From: Luzula sylvatica
Lineage: Eukaryota > Streptophyta > Magnoliopsida > Poales > Juncaceae
Assembly (NCBI GenBank): GCA_946800325.1
Contig: OX326959.1
Location: 25,799,447 to 25,863,446 of the forward strand
Direction: 5' to 3'
DNA: 64,000 nucleotides
The first letter of the stretch is position 1. Every line of letters starts with the position of its first letter. Made by a program: the position numbers and the translations under genes. Positions 1 through 14,705 of this stretch are shown here, piece after piece. A model generated the notes under the pieces. That model was not told where the DNA came from, did no database searches, and saw only the letters and a list, made by a program, of their open reading frames with translations.

Positions 1-253
1 AAATATGAATAATATATTCTTTTCATTTATTTAATTATGTCATATTTTATTTGAATTATGATATTGATTCAATTTGAATTCTAAATTCTACTTTACATTT
101 TTTAAAATATTCAATTCCGTGGCCCGTGGGCGGTTATAATAATTTTTTTTGGACGCAAACAGTTCTCGGATAGAACCGAGAATTCGGGAATTGAATTCCG
201 GAATTCCCTACCAAACCCGAAATTTTTGGAAAAGAAAAGCATCATCAGTTCTC

Positions 254-263
254 ATTAGGGTTT
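254..263 (+). promoter_or_regulatory. Telo-box-like element upstream of ELP5
   Basis: The string ATTAGGGTTT lies about 30 bp before the ELP5 start codon. Its complement, AAACCCTAAT, matches the plant telo-box often found near the transcription start of translation-related genes. The first 294 bases hold no other feature I can name. The role is inferred from motif and position only. Confidence 0.4.
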
Positions 264-294
264 AAGCATAAACGAAGCTCCATTTGCATCTCTA

Positions 295-2032
295 ATGTCG
301 AAATTCATTGTCAAGTCACTGCGAGATGGATGCCTGGAAGGAGACCACGCACCATCTCTCGCCATCGTCGATTCTCTCCTTTCTCCACTCGGTTCTCAAG
401 CTTTTCAACATTTTCTCGCGTCCTTTCTCTCTCTAGTCAAAACTTCCTCTTCTCAAGCCAGGTACTGAACATAATTCTATCAATATAATCAATTTATTGG
501 AGTTATGGCCCCTTTTTTTGCTGACACTTATTTCTGTATTGTCGAAACAGAGGTTTTATACTTGTTGCTTTTGATCGAAGCCCCTCTTTCTATCTCGAAC
601 TTTTCAAATCAATTGGTATTGATGCTTCTATGTTAGAAAAATGGTATTTTTGTCACAAATTCACTCTTTAATTGCATTAAATTGGTTCATTTTTTGACAA
701 TGATTGAAAATTCAATTTTTCAGGGTTCGAATCCTCGACTGTTACACTGATCCACTTGGATGGAAGCATAAAGACCCACAATCAGAAAGCAATACAATTA
801 TTACAATTTTGAATAATATAAACGATAACGATAAAATATTCAAGTCCATTTTAGATCTTACTACAGGTAATCTTCAATAAATAAATAAACTAAAATAATT
901 TCGTAAATAATTCCTGTGATTTTTTGCTACTCAAATTTTTGCGCTGTTGAATCTAGGATTTGGTGGTGATGGAAAGACCAGATTTGCAGTTTCCATCGAC
1001 TCGGTAAGAAATAAAATTACAAATATATTCGTTTAATCATTTTTATGAAATACAAAGTTTAAATTTTGATTATTTGAAATTTGATTTTTCAGATTAGTCA
1101 CATGTTAAGGCATTCTTCACTTCGATCCGTTTCTTCTCTTCTTATTAATCTTCGCAGTCACGGTCTTTCTCTCTCTAGAACTAACCAAACAAGCAACCAA
1201 CCAACCAGCTAATTTCTTTTCTTATTTTTTCAGAGAAAATATCGTGTATATTTTATTTAATACATTCAGATATACACGAACCAAAATGCACGTCTTCATT
1301 AGAGTATATATCCACAATGATTGCGACTATAGAACCAATCGTTCATTTACCAGATAATACTATTTCATTTACTGACAAAAATTACTCGAAAGCAAATTTC
1401 AACGCTCGCCTTAAAAAACGCAATGGCAGAGTTAAACTTATTGTAAGCACTTCTCTAAATTATTATACGTGCACTTTGCAAATTAGCCCCTGCGTTAGCC
1501 CTATATTAATTATTTATTTTAATTGCAGTGTGAGGAGATGAACATTGAGCAAAATGGGGTGAAATTTAATCCTATTATTTCCTCTGTAAACACCGTGGTT
1601 ACTCAAAATATTATTCCTAAGGTTCGAATATTTTCAAAATATTTTTTAACAATTATAATTCGGTATTTACGAAATTGCCCTTGTATTTATTATACAGGTT
1701 CAATTTAATCTTGATCTTTCTGATAAAGAGAAAATCGATAGAGACAATGTTATTCTCCCTTTCGAACACCAAGGTTAGAAATTATATAATTTTAATTTCA
1801 AAATATATTATTTCAAAAGCAATAATTTTGTGCGCATTTTTTTTTTGTAGGAAATGGGGAGAATGTACAAATATATGATGGGCGAAAATCTTTATTAGAT
1901 AATAAAAAAGATGAAAAAATGGTTCATAATAATGATGGTAATTCAGTAAAGGGTGAAATACATTATTTTCGAGATTCGGACGATGAACGGCCCGATTCTG
2001 ACGAAGACCCTGACGATGATTTGGATATTTAA
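295..2032 (+). CDS. ELP5: Elongator complex protein 5 (ELP5)
   Basis: Nine exons: 295-461, 551-643, 724-866, 957-1003, 1093-1162, 1234-1442, 1529-1621, 1698-1773, 1851-2032. All have GT-AG borders and they sum to 1080 nt (359 aa, close to the length I recall for Arabidopsis ELP5). The start (MSKFIVKSLRDGCLEG) and the conserved block RILDCYTDPLGWK at the start of exon 3 are typical of plant ELP5, as is the acidic tail ending DSDEDPDDDLDI. ELP5 is known to form, with ELP4 and ELP6, a RecA-fold ring of Elongator that binds tRNA and supports wobble-uridine modification (mcm5/ncm5). ELP5 lacks a canonical Walker A, and none is visible here. The middle of the protein is divergent, so exon 5/6 borders are the least certain. 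DHAR follows on the same strand. Confidence 0.9.
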
Positions 2033-2900
2033 GCGTCATAATTAACTTGTATGAGTTATAAATCGTGTTCTATTTATGCAAATATTTTTTAATTTTTTTT
2101 CTTGTTTTTTCGAATCTTTGTGATCTTTTTTAATCCATGTATAACCTCAGTTTTGATGAAACTTGCAAACGTAACCTTGCTATTTTTGCAAATGTAACCG
2201 TGGTTAACGTTCCACCTTTCATAATTTACCCCTCCCATTAAATTTACACCACTTTGGAGCCAAACCAGGAGGCCACGTCACCTACTACTGTTCACGGCTA
2301 TTTTTTTTTACCAAACTGCGTCTTTTATGCGTCTATGTACCAAGCTGCGTTTTTTGTGTGCTTATTATAACAGTTTTGATTGGTACCAAGTTGCGTATTT
2401 TATGTTTTTTTGTTTGTCTTTTTTAAAATTTTATTTTATTTCACATGTCTGATATTCTAAATAAAACATTTGAATTTTTCTTTTGGAACATATGATATGC
2501 TTTCAGGAGGAAAAAAATTTGTATTTATTACGTAATACTTGTGAGACTATTTAATATCAGATTTTTTTTTTTTAATTAACATTTGGATAAAATCGAAAAG
2601 TTTGATTTGTACTTATAACGTTTTAGATAAAATTATTATTTTATGATCATAACAGATTTTGAAATATCGCATCGAAACGCGAGAAATATTTCTAGTGTAA
2701 TTAATGTCCGACGAAATCCAGAACATTCCACCTTTTAAAACTACACCTGGAGCACGGTGAACTCCGTGTATATTACAAACAGAGTTTGTGTACCGAGTGC
2801 ATTTCAAAAAGTCATGGAGTGGATTTGAAGGGTATTAAATTGAGTGAGCTCAGCTCTGATGAAGTCGGTCTTGTCTCTAGAAAGAAGAAAGTGAACAACA
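2033..2900. other. ELP5-DHAR intergenic region
   Basis: These 868 bp hold the ELP5 3' end and the DHAR promoter. A stretch around 2330-2410 repeats short motifs built on 'ccaa(a/g)(c/t)tgcgt' and may be a worn transposon scrap. No coding exon was recognised; short open frames here are not conserved with anything I know. Confidence 0.5.
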
Positions 2901-4949
<2,049 letters not shown>

Positions 4950-6162
4950 TTAATAATGCAATAATCTCTAAAACTAGTAAGAAATCTGAATTCTGGTTTA
5001 TCTCGAGGAATTTGAATTTCTGATTTAGTACTGCGAGTTTGTAATTTGAATTCTGGTATAACATGTTTAAAAACAAAATTTCGTATGTTTCTTTCTGCTA
5101 TAATAAATCAAAAGTCTCAATAGAAAAGTTAAAAGAAAATGAAACTATATAAAATAATCGCACGAGGAGGAATATGATATTAGACTTGTCACATCATGAT
5201 AATTAAGTCCAGTAGAAAAAGATTTTCATGACTTCATATTTCATGCAATGATGCATAAATTGTTGCATTTTATATTTCATAATTAAATTATAAACTTTAC
5301 CATCCAGGAATTTGAAAAGAAACAATTTAATATATTTTTAATTTTTTGAACAAGATGTTTTAACGTCGAAACAACTTAATTTTTATTTTTTCACACACTC
5401 TTAACTTTACCATTTCTTTTCCCTTTTTCTTTTTTGAATTGGGTTACCAATGGTATCCGAAATTTCATTAAATCAAGAAAAAATAATTATACTAAGTAGT
5501 ATTTGTAAGTAAAACGTAATTAAGGACCAAGGTGCGTTATATCGCACACAAACCTATTCATTTATTGGTTCGCTCCAATATCCAATTTTGTTTTATAATT
5601 CGATTTTCATGTTAAAAATAAAAACAAATTATAAATATATGTAGTCTCGTAACTAACAAATTCTGAAGAGAACGCGGATTTAAATGTAACTAGGGCGAGC
5701 CTCGCTTCGGTTCCTCTATATAATCGTGATATTGAAAACAATGGATTATAATTAAATTTTTGCACGAGACAGAACGAAATTATCTTCATGAGTTAGAATT
5801 GAAATTATATTTTGAATTCTCAGAACGAAAATCTCATTTATACAGGGTATGGTCGCGATGTATAAATACGTTGTATTGTGAGTTTGACAAATAAACTTAA
5901 GATGAGTTTTATAATAATGATTATTTAACCAATTATTCAATATTTAATATTTATGAATATAGAAGTTTCCAAATTTATTATTTTGTATGCACGAATGTTA
6001 TGATGTGTATGATTTTGTCTTTTCAAAAACTTGTAATTTTTTTGTTTGAGACGATGTTCTTAAATTATTATATTTCTCAAATTAATTGTCATAGCTACAT
6101 GTATTGATAGTTCTCATTTTATATTGATCATACATGATATTTTAATTTCCTTAAAATTATAT

Positions 6163-6371
6163 GAGGGAGGCTAAAATACTTAATTAAGTATCAACATTTT
6201 AGTATTTAATGTTTTTTCAGCATTTGATTCGCATTGAGATTTGTGTTTTATCATGATGATCATGAAAGTTTGTGCTCATCATTAAATGCACAAATCTCAA
6301 TGCAAATTTAATGGTGAAAAAATATTAAGTACCAAAATGTTGGTACTTAATTAAGTAGGTTGGCCTCCCTC
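6163..6371. mobile_element. 209-bp hairpin MITE, 9-bp target duplication
   Basis: The ends are GAGGGAGGC and GCCTCCCTC, followed inward by imperfectly paired arms containing ACTTAATTAAGTA. The 9-bp duplication AAATTATAT flanks it at 6154-6162 and 6372-6380. Size and duplication length fit a non-autonomous Mutator-like element. Confidence 0.85.
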
Positions 6372-6380
6372 AAATTATAT

Positions 6381-7892
6381 ATCTATTTTTTAAAATTTGA
6401 AGAGATATATAATATTTTAGTATTATTCATATTTTTGTAACAATGTTTTGAAATTATTATACTATATTCATATTATAATATTTTAAAATTATAAGTTGAG
6501 TTTGTTTCATATAAATACTAAGCCAAGTTATACACAATATTTATAAAATTATAATATTTATGGCACAATTCTTTTGAAAATGAGTAAGGACAATTTCAAA
6601 CAATAATTTAATTTTTTTTTGTCAAAACAATCAAATGTGCCATTTTGCAAAAATAAGTACGACACTTTAATGTTATAATTTACTTGATTTTGTTTGTTTG
6701 TTTATGTGATGTATAACTCAACATAAATATCATAAAATGGTTTAAACTTTTGTCAAGTATACACAATTTCTCAAGAATTATTTTTAAACATTAAAACCCA
6801 ACAATAAAAAAAAAATGTAAATTGAGGATTCGAACCATATCGATGTGTAACAATCATATGCTCTCAAATGTTTTTTTTCTAACCAAATTAACAGAACTTG
6901 TGATAATATCTATAATAGTCATAATCCGCATGATTGGACCGTAAAATCCTGCTATGTCGCCTTCTACTCTTTCCTCTCTTCTCGCTGTTAGTTTCTTCCT
7001 CTCGCTCGGCCGGGCGATTCATCTTTGACGATGGATCTTCCATCGATCTTCTTCTTCCTTTCTTTGCTTGTAACTATTTAAGTTGTCTATATGTTATTTC
7101 ATGAAGATATTTTTATTCCCAACTGTTTTGTAAACAAGTAACAACAATTAGTTTAATTACACAAACATCTTGGTTCGCTCCAATATCTAACTTGTTCTTT
7201 TTTTTAATTTTGTTTTGTATATTTTTGGTTTTGATGTTAAAATAAATATAAATTATATGTAACATTTGTAGTTTCTTAACTAAAAAATTATAAAGCGAAG
7301 CACAGTTTTAAATAGATCTATCTCTTAGACTCTTACACACTTTTTTCGTGAAGACACTTTTTTATCCACGATGTTTGCATGAACATTTGAATACTTTTTG
7401 TTAACAACCCTTACTTTAATTTAATAACAAAATACATCTCACAAATAACTTATTAATAGGATTCTTCTCCATTTATTATTAATTTTTTTTATTAATAGGA
7501 TAATGTTATTACCTACTAATTAGGCGCTAGTTATTTTATGTGCCCACAAGTTGATAGATGTATTAAAAAACTATCAATATACAAATCTAGATTTTTTTTT
7601 TTTTTATAAAATCCAAATGTGAATTCAAATGCATTTGAAAAATTAAGATAAAATGCTCCAGCAAAATCATTAACTAATTTAGGGTTCTAATTATTATGTT
7701 ATCAAGTTTAGAAATAGAATTCGAGAACAAATGAACAACAATCATTATAAAGTAAAAACTAACATCAAAACTATGTATCTAATTAATACAATAAATGCAC
7801 TTAAACATAGCTGAATATTTTTTATTTAAAATTAGGCACTTCACATGAGAAAAATAATTATATATTTTAAAAAATGTTGCGAATAATATGTA
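6381..7892. other. AT-rich gene-free stretch
   Basis: It holds the rest of duplication unit 1 (to about 7690) and about 200 bp of unmatched AT-rich DNA before the Helitron. A pyrimidine-rich patch sits at 6959-7070. No exon or RNA gene was recognised. Confidence 0.5.
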
Positions 7893-9228
7893 ATTAGGAG
7901 AATACTCGTGCTACGCGGCGATGATGTTAATTATGTTTTTCATTGCAACATAAAATACTTATAAATGTGATGATATTGATAATATCACTTCAAAATATAT
8001 TTATTTGAACTAATTTGTCTATGACTATGTATAATTTTTTCAATTATTTTACATTATGATAACAAAAACATTTATTTTCTTAATCAAGTAATAACACTTA
8101 TATTAATGTGATTGTATAATAATAATAATAATAATAATATATGAGGTATACAATAATTTTACAAAAATACGTAACAACAAATATTATATCATTGTTGTTC
8201 ACAATATTTCATACAATATCAAATGTAAAAAATAATAAATCATACAACATACGTAGTAAGATATCATTAATTATCAAGTACTAATAATTTGTTATTGATT
8301 CAAAATGCAATGAAAATTATAAATAATATCAAACTTAATAGTGAAAGTAATTTAATAAAAATTAATTTAGCATAACATAAATATAAATTATTTTATGACA
8401 TATGATTTTTGTTAATTTTATATTTTTAAAAATAATATTACTATTTTTGTAAGTGTCTATAAATATAAGAAATTTTTTTGATGGAAAAGCTTCTTTATTT
8501 CTATTATTTTTCAAAGAAAATAATATTAAATTTGTTTGATTAAAAACACAAATATAATCAACTTAGTTTTATATGATATTAGTATAGTGGTAATTTCTAA
8601 AAATAAATATTAATATTTAAAATTCAATTATGTAAATAAAATAATTAAAATTATATTTTTGTAAAAATACATTTTTTTGCATTGTATTTTTTACGTAATA
8701 TTTTTACAAATTCAAATTATGAAAAATGGTATGTATGAACTACGTTAATATAGATCTCAAAGTAAAGAGAAAATTAAAACAAATATATTTGTTGAATTTT
8801 TAAAATTAGAATTCTAAAAATAATACTACTATATGTTGTATGTTTATAATATTAGTTATTAAGTTATTAGTATTTCATATTTTAATTTTTCATTCCATTG
8901 CATTCACATTCGATCATGTAAACTTATGTGAAATGATAAATAATTAAATAAAACTTAGTCTAACATGAAGCTAACCAATAAAAATAGTCTACATCATTTA
9001 TATATGATGATGTGACTTTCTAAAAATCCTTAAAACATAGTGTAAAATAAATGACACTTAAATGACTACAAAGAAAAAATGTTTATAAAAAATCAATGAT
9101 TAATCAATGGTCTAAATTTTGCCACATATCATTATCAATGGTTAAAATGAAAGTGATGATGTTAAAAAGAAAATGATGATGTGGCACAAGCAAATTGCAC
9201 TAAGTTGGGTCCAAAATAAAGGTGTGGC
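7893..9228 (-). mobile_element. Non-autonomous Helitron, reverse orientation
   Basis: Read on the minus strand, the right end carries a GC hairpin (GCCGCGTAGC region near 7905-7925) followed within about 15 bases by CTAAT, the Helitron 3' signature. The left end reads TAGCCACACCTTTATTTTGG. The whole segment is similar, in opposite orientation, to 37827-41357 once two nested elements are removed from the latter. No Rep/helicase coding sequence is present. The 5' border is approximate and does not begin with the usual TC. Confidence 0.75.
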
Positions 9229-9229
9229 T

Positions 9230-9259
9230 AAATTGCAGGATGGAAGCCCAAAGTGGAAT
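9230..9259 (+). pseudogene. DHAR last-exon fragment
   Basis: About 30 bp match the end of DHAR exon 6 (the codons for AGWKPKVES) with substitutions, including one near the end that alters the stop context. The match continues into the copied 3' untranslated region. None of exons 1-5 is nearby, so this is a duplication breakpoint relic. Confidence 0.75.
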
Positions 9260-9525
9260 CATAATTAATCATATAATAATCTCTAAAACTAGTAATTGGA
9301 ATTCTGGTTTATCTCGAGGAATTTGAATTCTGATTTAGTACTGCGAGTTTGTAATTTGAATTATGGTTTAGCGTGTTTAAAAACAAAATTTCGTATGCTT
9401 CTTTCTGCTATAATAAATCAATGAGTCTTAAATTAATTTTTGAGGGATTTATAATTTGAATAATAGTAAACCGTGAATGTAGCTCTCAATAGAAAAGTTA
9501 AAAGAAAATGAAACTATATAAAATA

Positions 9526-10354
9526 GGGAAATTTTCAAAAAAATCTCTATCTTTTTGGAAACTCCAAAAAAACCTCTACCAAACTTTTATTTTCAAATAA
9601 CCCATATGGGATTAAAACTAAACATGAATGATGTTAAATTTTTTTTATGACCAAAATACCTTTTTTTTAATATGTAGTAATTAAAATACTATTTTTTCTA
9701 TTTCTATTAATTTTTAAAAAGTCCTAAATTTCTTTTAGCTCATAATAATTTTATAAAAATAATTATCATATGTTATATTTATATATTTTTAATATTTCAT
9801 ACATTATATATATTTAACTTTTATATTTTTTTTCCTGAAAAACTTACATAAAATAATAATATGAACAAAACTATTAAAAGAACAAATTGTAAATATTTAA
9901 AAAATAAAATATCATGAAACTATTAAAAAAATACAATACAGAAGAACGAAAAAAAAAATAGATGTTTAAAGAAATATATTTATATCAATATATTTTCGAG
10001 GTGTTTATTTTATTATTATCTGATGTTAGTTTTTCATGAATAATAAATGAAATATTAAAATTATACAAGCACATCATTTAATAATTTTTTTGTGAATCAT
10101 GTTAAAAAATATTTATGAATTTTCTTAAAACTAATAAAATTAATCAAAAGATAACAAAAATATTTTTTTAATTGAAAATAGAAGGGTATTTTGGTCAAAA
10201 ATAAATTTAACACCATTCATGGTTAGATTTAATCCCTATAGGAGAATTTGTTTGAAAATAAAAGTTTGGTAGAGAAATTTTTTTGAAATTTCCTAAAAGA
10301 TAGGGATTTGTTTAGAATATCCAAGAAAGATAGGGGTTTTTTTGAAAATTTCCC
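9526..10354. mobile_element. Mutator-like MITE, GGGAAATTTTC family
   Basis: The element begins GGGAAATTTTCAAAAA and ends with the complement. An exact 9-bp duplication TATAAAATA lies at 9517-9525 and 10355-10363. The terminal regions contain repeated poly-A/C-rich motifs also found at 37951-39011, which is the same family. It is absent from the matching site of unit 1 (near 5150), which gives the empty site. Confidence 0.9.
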
Positions 10355-10672
10355 TATAAAATAATAGCACGAGGAGGAATATGATATTAGACTTGTCACA
10401 TCATGATAATTAAGTCTAGAAGAAAAAGACTTCCATAGTTCCATGACTTAAAATTTCATGCAATGATGCACAAATTGTTGCATTTTATATTTCATAATTA
10501 AGTTATAAATTTTACCATTCAGCAATTTGAAAAATAACAACTTAATATATTTTAGAATTTAATGCAAATTATACATAGAACTAATCTCTAACATATGAGG
10601 AAAATGAGACACGTGTCATTTTTTTTTGAATTTTCAATTGAAAAATTTATATTCTTCCCCAAATTTTACCCT

Positions 10673-11345
10673 AACATGTTCTATGTTCTAAGTTAATTTA
10701 TTTAATTAACATGATAACTAACACATGTTAGCTATTAATTTAATACGTAATTGACATTAGTTCGGATTCATAAATTTAAATAAATATTAATGAATATGTA
10801 ATGATATGTTCTAATTATCACGTTAATTAAATGCAATAGTACAAATATGGAGAATACGGCGGGTACATTTTGGAGTAGTTCTATGTATAATATCAGTACC
10901 CGTGAAGGAAAAAAAATTATGAATCTCCAAAATGTACCTGCCGTATTCTCCATATTTTTCTATTGCATTTAGTTAACGTGATAATTAGAACATATCATTA
11001 AAGATTCATTAATATTAATTCAAATTTATAAATTCGAACTAATGTCAATTACGTATTAAATTAATAGCTAACATGTGTCAGTTATCATGTTAATTAAATA
11101 TATTAACTTAGAACATAGAGCAAAGCCCGCGCAACCATAACATGCTCTATGTTCTAAGTTAATTTATTTAATTAACATGGTAACTGACACATGTTAGTTA
11201 TTAATTTAATACGTAATTAACGTTAGTTCGAATTCATAAATTTAAATTAATATTAATGAATTTTTAATGATATGTTCTAATTATCACGTTAATTAAATGT
11301 AATAGTACAAATATGAAGAATACGGCGGGTACATTTTGGAGTAAA
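10673..11345. repeat. Three-arm inverted/direct repeat cluster
   Basis: Arm 1 (about 10674-10881) and arm 3 (about 11143-11344) are direct copies of roughly 200 bp, running from CTATGTTCTAAG to GGGTACATTTTGGAG. Arm 2 (about 10925-11123) is the same sequence inverted between them. A short spacer at 11122-11142 contains AGCCCGCGCAAC, like half of a Helitron end hairpin. No open frame is present. Confidence 0.8.
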
Positions 11346-12001
11346 GTAAAAACTTTTTTTTTAATATCAGTTGTAATTTTCATTAAAAAAAATATATAAA
11401 ATTTTATAAAGTTCCAAAATTTTATAATAAAAAACTATATAAAATAGCACGACCAGAAATATAATCTCAATAATTAAGTCCAGTTTATTTTCTCTTTAAT
11501 TTATCTAATTGTTGCATTCCTCATAATTGGGTAGTTTTTTTTTTTAATTAAAAGCGACGTCTTTGTGATTTATAAATTAAAAAAAAAACATGTTACATAA
11601 TTGGGTCGGTTCTTAGGATGAATTATCCCTTGAACCGCCTTGTTTTATGTATACAGAGATCCTAAAATTTTAATCTAATCTAACATACACTAATTGTAGA
11701 ATCTACGCCATGTGTGATAGTCTTGTGTTGTCACTTGGGCCGTTAATTCGGAGGATTTTTGTTTGTTTGCGAATATTCTCGCATTTCATTGACGCTCAAG
11801 CCGTGCTTCTTTTTTTCGGTCCTCTTTAGTTAGCATTTTATTTCTAACTAATCCTCAAATATATCGATGTTGTTAGATGCAGTTGATATTGATTGTAATC
11901 ACATGTTTCTTGCGTAATTTCATACTTCTTGGATGAATGTACAATTGGATAGATCTTAATAGCTCTTCCCGTTATGTCGTGGGTTCGGATATGGTCCAAC
12001 A
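11346..12001. other. Gene-free stretch
   Basis: AT-rich DNA that partly follows duplication unit 2. A somewhat more balanced block at 11600-11800 has no open frame of note. Nothing recognised. Confidence 0.4.
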
Positions 12002-12180
12002 GTCGTTGGAGAATGATCCGATCAATACATTAATAATCATTGGATGATGTTTTTGATGATAATTGTGATATTTATTTTAAGATTAGTGTTGATCGTGTGT
12101 ATATCATGTTAAAAAATTGTCAACAAAGTCAGAATCCAATGATTATTAATGTATTGGACGGAACATCCTCCAACAATCCT
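12002..12180. mobile_element. Short palindromic MITE, copy 1
   Basis: Inverted ends of about 45 bp begin GTTGGAGAATG on the left and end with the complement of GTTGGAGGATG on the right. Both arms include CAATACATTAATAATCATTG. A related copy lies at about 51597-51776. Target duplication not resolved. Confidence 0.7.
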
Positions 12181-12787
12181 TATGTCGTGGTTGTGCTGCT
12201 TCGTGTACGGGTACTTTTGTTTCACAGAGAGTACACATGTATTTGATCTTGACAAACATCTAGAAATTCAAAATCAACCCACCAAGCTCTTAATCTCTGT
12301 CTACAAGAAAACAAAAAATATATACAAATAATACCTCTTTAACGAAGAAACTCTTTTGTAAACAATCTTGAATTTAATTGAATTAAATTTTTTTAAAATA
12401 GTTTCAGTTACTACTGTTTTTATTCATTTTTTATTGGCTCCAATATCTAAGTATTTTTATATCCCGATTGTAATGTTAAAATAAATACAAATTATAACTG
12501 ATGTTTGCAAGCTCATAACTAACTAACTCCAAAGAGAAGTTAATTTTTAAATAAAATGTTTACACACTTTTTTTCGTGAAGATGCTTTTATCCACGATGT
12601 ATGCGTGACCATTTGAATTTTTTTTTTTTGTACAAACAACCCTTGTTTTATTTTAATTTAATTTAAAAAATAGCTTCTAAACAACTTATTGGTAGAATAA
12701 TGTTTCTACCTACAAATTTTGCACAAGTTATTTTTGTGTGCCCAAAACCACAAGTAGAGATGATAATGGATTGTATTACACAAGTAC

Positions 12788-13262
12788 CATGTTGCGCGCA
12801 TACTTAAAAAATCAAGCCGTATCGTATCGGATATCGATACTCGTCGGATACGTATCGAACATTCCACGTGACGCATCCAAATATTTTATTTTATAATAAT
12901 AACGGATACTTCTCGAATACTTCCGGATACTTGTCGGATACTTTTAACGTATACAAAAATGTACTTGAAAAATAAAAATAAAAATTTGAAATCGAAACAA
13001 ACGAGTAATACATATAAATAAATAACTAAATAAAATTAACATTTACTTAATAAGAAATTATTTTTGTTAAAATAAATTTTTAAGATATTTTATGTCAAAT
13101 ATATACTATATAAAATATAAAATATAAATATTATAATTAATAACATAATAAAATATTGTATATAATGACAGTATCGTATCCTATGTATTTTTGAAAACTT
13201 CCGTATCGCCGTATCCGTATCGTGTCGGATACGATACTCGTATCCGTATCCGTGCAACATAG
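12788..13262. mobile_element. hAT-like non-autonomous element
   Basis: The ends read CATGTTGC... and ...GCAACATAG. Inverted sub-ends are crowded with variants of CGTATCGGATACG and CGGATACTTGTCGG. The flanks CACAAGTA and CACAAGAG agree at 6 of 8 positions, consistent with a worn 8-bp hAT duplication. The interior is AT-rich and non-coding. Confidence 0.65.
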
Positions 13263-13609
13263 CACAAGAGTATTAATATATACACCCGATAACAATTTAT
13301 AAGATCCAAATACATTTGAAAAACTGAGATAAAATGCAGATGCACAATCATTAATCATTAACTAAGTAGGTTACTTGTGAGTTTCTGACTTGTGGATTTA
13401 AATATAATTTCAACTAGGTTTTGTCTAAAATATTTTGGATCCGTCCAAAATCCTTTATAATTACTAAAACAATTCATACATTTAGGAGTGGCTAATAATT
13501 TATCCCTTTTTTTTTTTTCCGTTAAAGACCTAAAAGAACTAATGCCACTTTACAAATCACTAAAACAATTCATACATCCACCGATCCCCCTAACTACTCG
13601 ACGTCCAAA

Positions 13610-14160
13610 GTCTTTGTGCGAATTTCGCACTCGGGAGTAGAATACTATTGGTCGCAACGTCTCTTCGAAGTCAAAGCCCCCCAAAAAATAATTATTTTTG
13701 TTTGGCTCGTGCTCAATAATATAATATTAACGGCAGACAATCTTCAAAGGAGGGGGTGGCCTCATGACCCGAGGTGTGCTTTGTGTACCAACAAAATGGA
13801 GACGGCTCATCACTTATTTATGACGTGCCTTTTTACAATACAAATTTGGCGTGAGATAGAGCCGAGAGCAAATCAAACTAACCAACCCTTAATCGACTTT
13901 TGGTGGTCAACGAGGACTTCTATGTCTAGCGAAAACGCCAGGGTGTGGGACTCCAAATGGTTGGCAACTTTTTGGACCATTTGGCGGAAGCGAAACAACC
14001 GCATATTTCAAAGAAAATGAAGAACGCATCTCTTAATTTTAGTAGTCATTAAGGATTTAAGTAGTAAATGGCTCTCCTATTGCTAAAGTACGTTTCATTA
14101 GGAACTCCAAATAATTAGTGTTAAGAGACATACGAGAGGGAGTCGGAATTCTTATTTTGT
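13610..14160 (+). pseudogene. LINE 3' region with zf-RVT domain (fragment)
   Basis: An open stretch (13616-14020) encodes a zf-RVT-like domain, the zinc-binding region found after the reverse transcriptase of plant LINEs. Its hallmarks are WLVLNNIILTADNLQRRGW, then CALC ... AHHLFMTC, and TFWTIWRKRNNRIFQ. No reverse transcriptase core precedes it, so it is a 5'-truncated relic. Its 3' untranslated region is split by another LINE at 14171-14640 and continues to about 14700. Confidence 0.8.
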
Positions 14161-14170
14161 CTTGATTTTG

Positions 14171-14640
14171 TTTTTTTTTTTTTTTTTGAAAAATAAGAAG
14201 CAAAGCTTCTCTTGATATATTAATGCAAGTTTAATACATCGTTTTAATTTTACATAATCATGTAAAAAGTAACCTAGCCTCTAGGAGGGTCGAAATGTAT
14301 CAAAAGATAAAGTGAGTCTAATTTCTCTGAAGATGAGAATTCGTTGTAAGGAGTAGGTTAAGAGGGCGAGGAGGCGGGGAGGCGCCTTAGCAACAATTTG
14401 CCCATGTCGTAGCTTCGCGCTTGATCCTTTGTAGTGTCGAGGAGGGCGGTGTGGTTTTTTGATTGAAAATTCGATTATTCATTTCTTTCCAAATTTCCCA
14501 AATCGTGGTTATAAAGTGAGTGTCAATGGAACCCTTTTGTTCCTTGGATATGTTGGCCCGAGCGTGTAACCAAAAATCCGATATGGAGTCGCGGGGCTCG
14601 AAAGGGGATCCAATGATCGTTCCAACCCCTTGCCAAACCG
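14171..14640 (-). mobile_element. 5'-truncated LINE inserted in another LINE
   Basis: On the minus strand this encodes WLHARANISKEQKG and then TIWEIWKEMNNRIFNQK, the C-terminal end typical of plant LINE proteins. It finishes in a poly-A run, seen as poly-T at 14171-14186. A duplication of about 15 bp, TTGATTTTGTTTTTT, starts at 14162 and again at 14641. The signature is that of target-primed insertion. Confidence 0.8.
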
Positions 14641-14705
14641 TTGATTTTGTTTTTTCATGTACATAAACTAGCCTTGTAATATGTTTCTTTTTTTATTTTA
14701 TAAAA

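Larger units (their letters stand above)
9230..13372. repeat. Tandem duplication, unit 2
   Basis: Second copy of the 4918-7690 segment, interrupted by a MITE (9526-10354), an inverted-repeat cluster (10673-11345) and a hAT-like element (12788-13262). It begins with a 30-bp fragment of the last DHAR exon, so it carries a copy of the DHAR 3' untranslated region and its AATAAA-like signal near 9413, with no upstream coding exons. It cannot encode a reductase. Confidence 0.75.
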
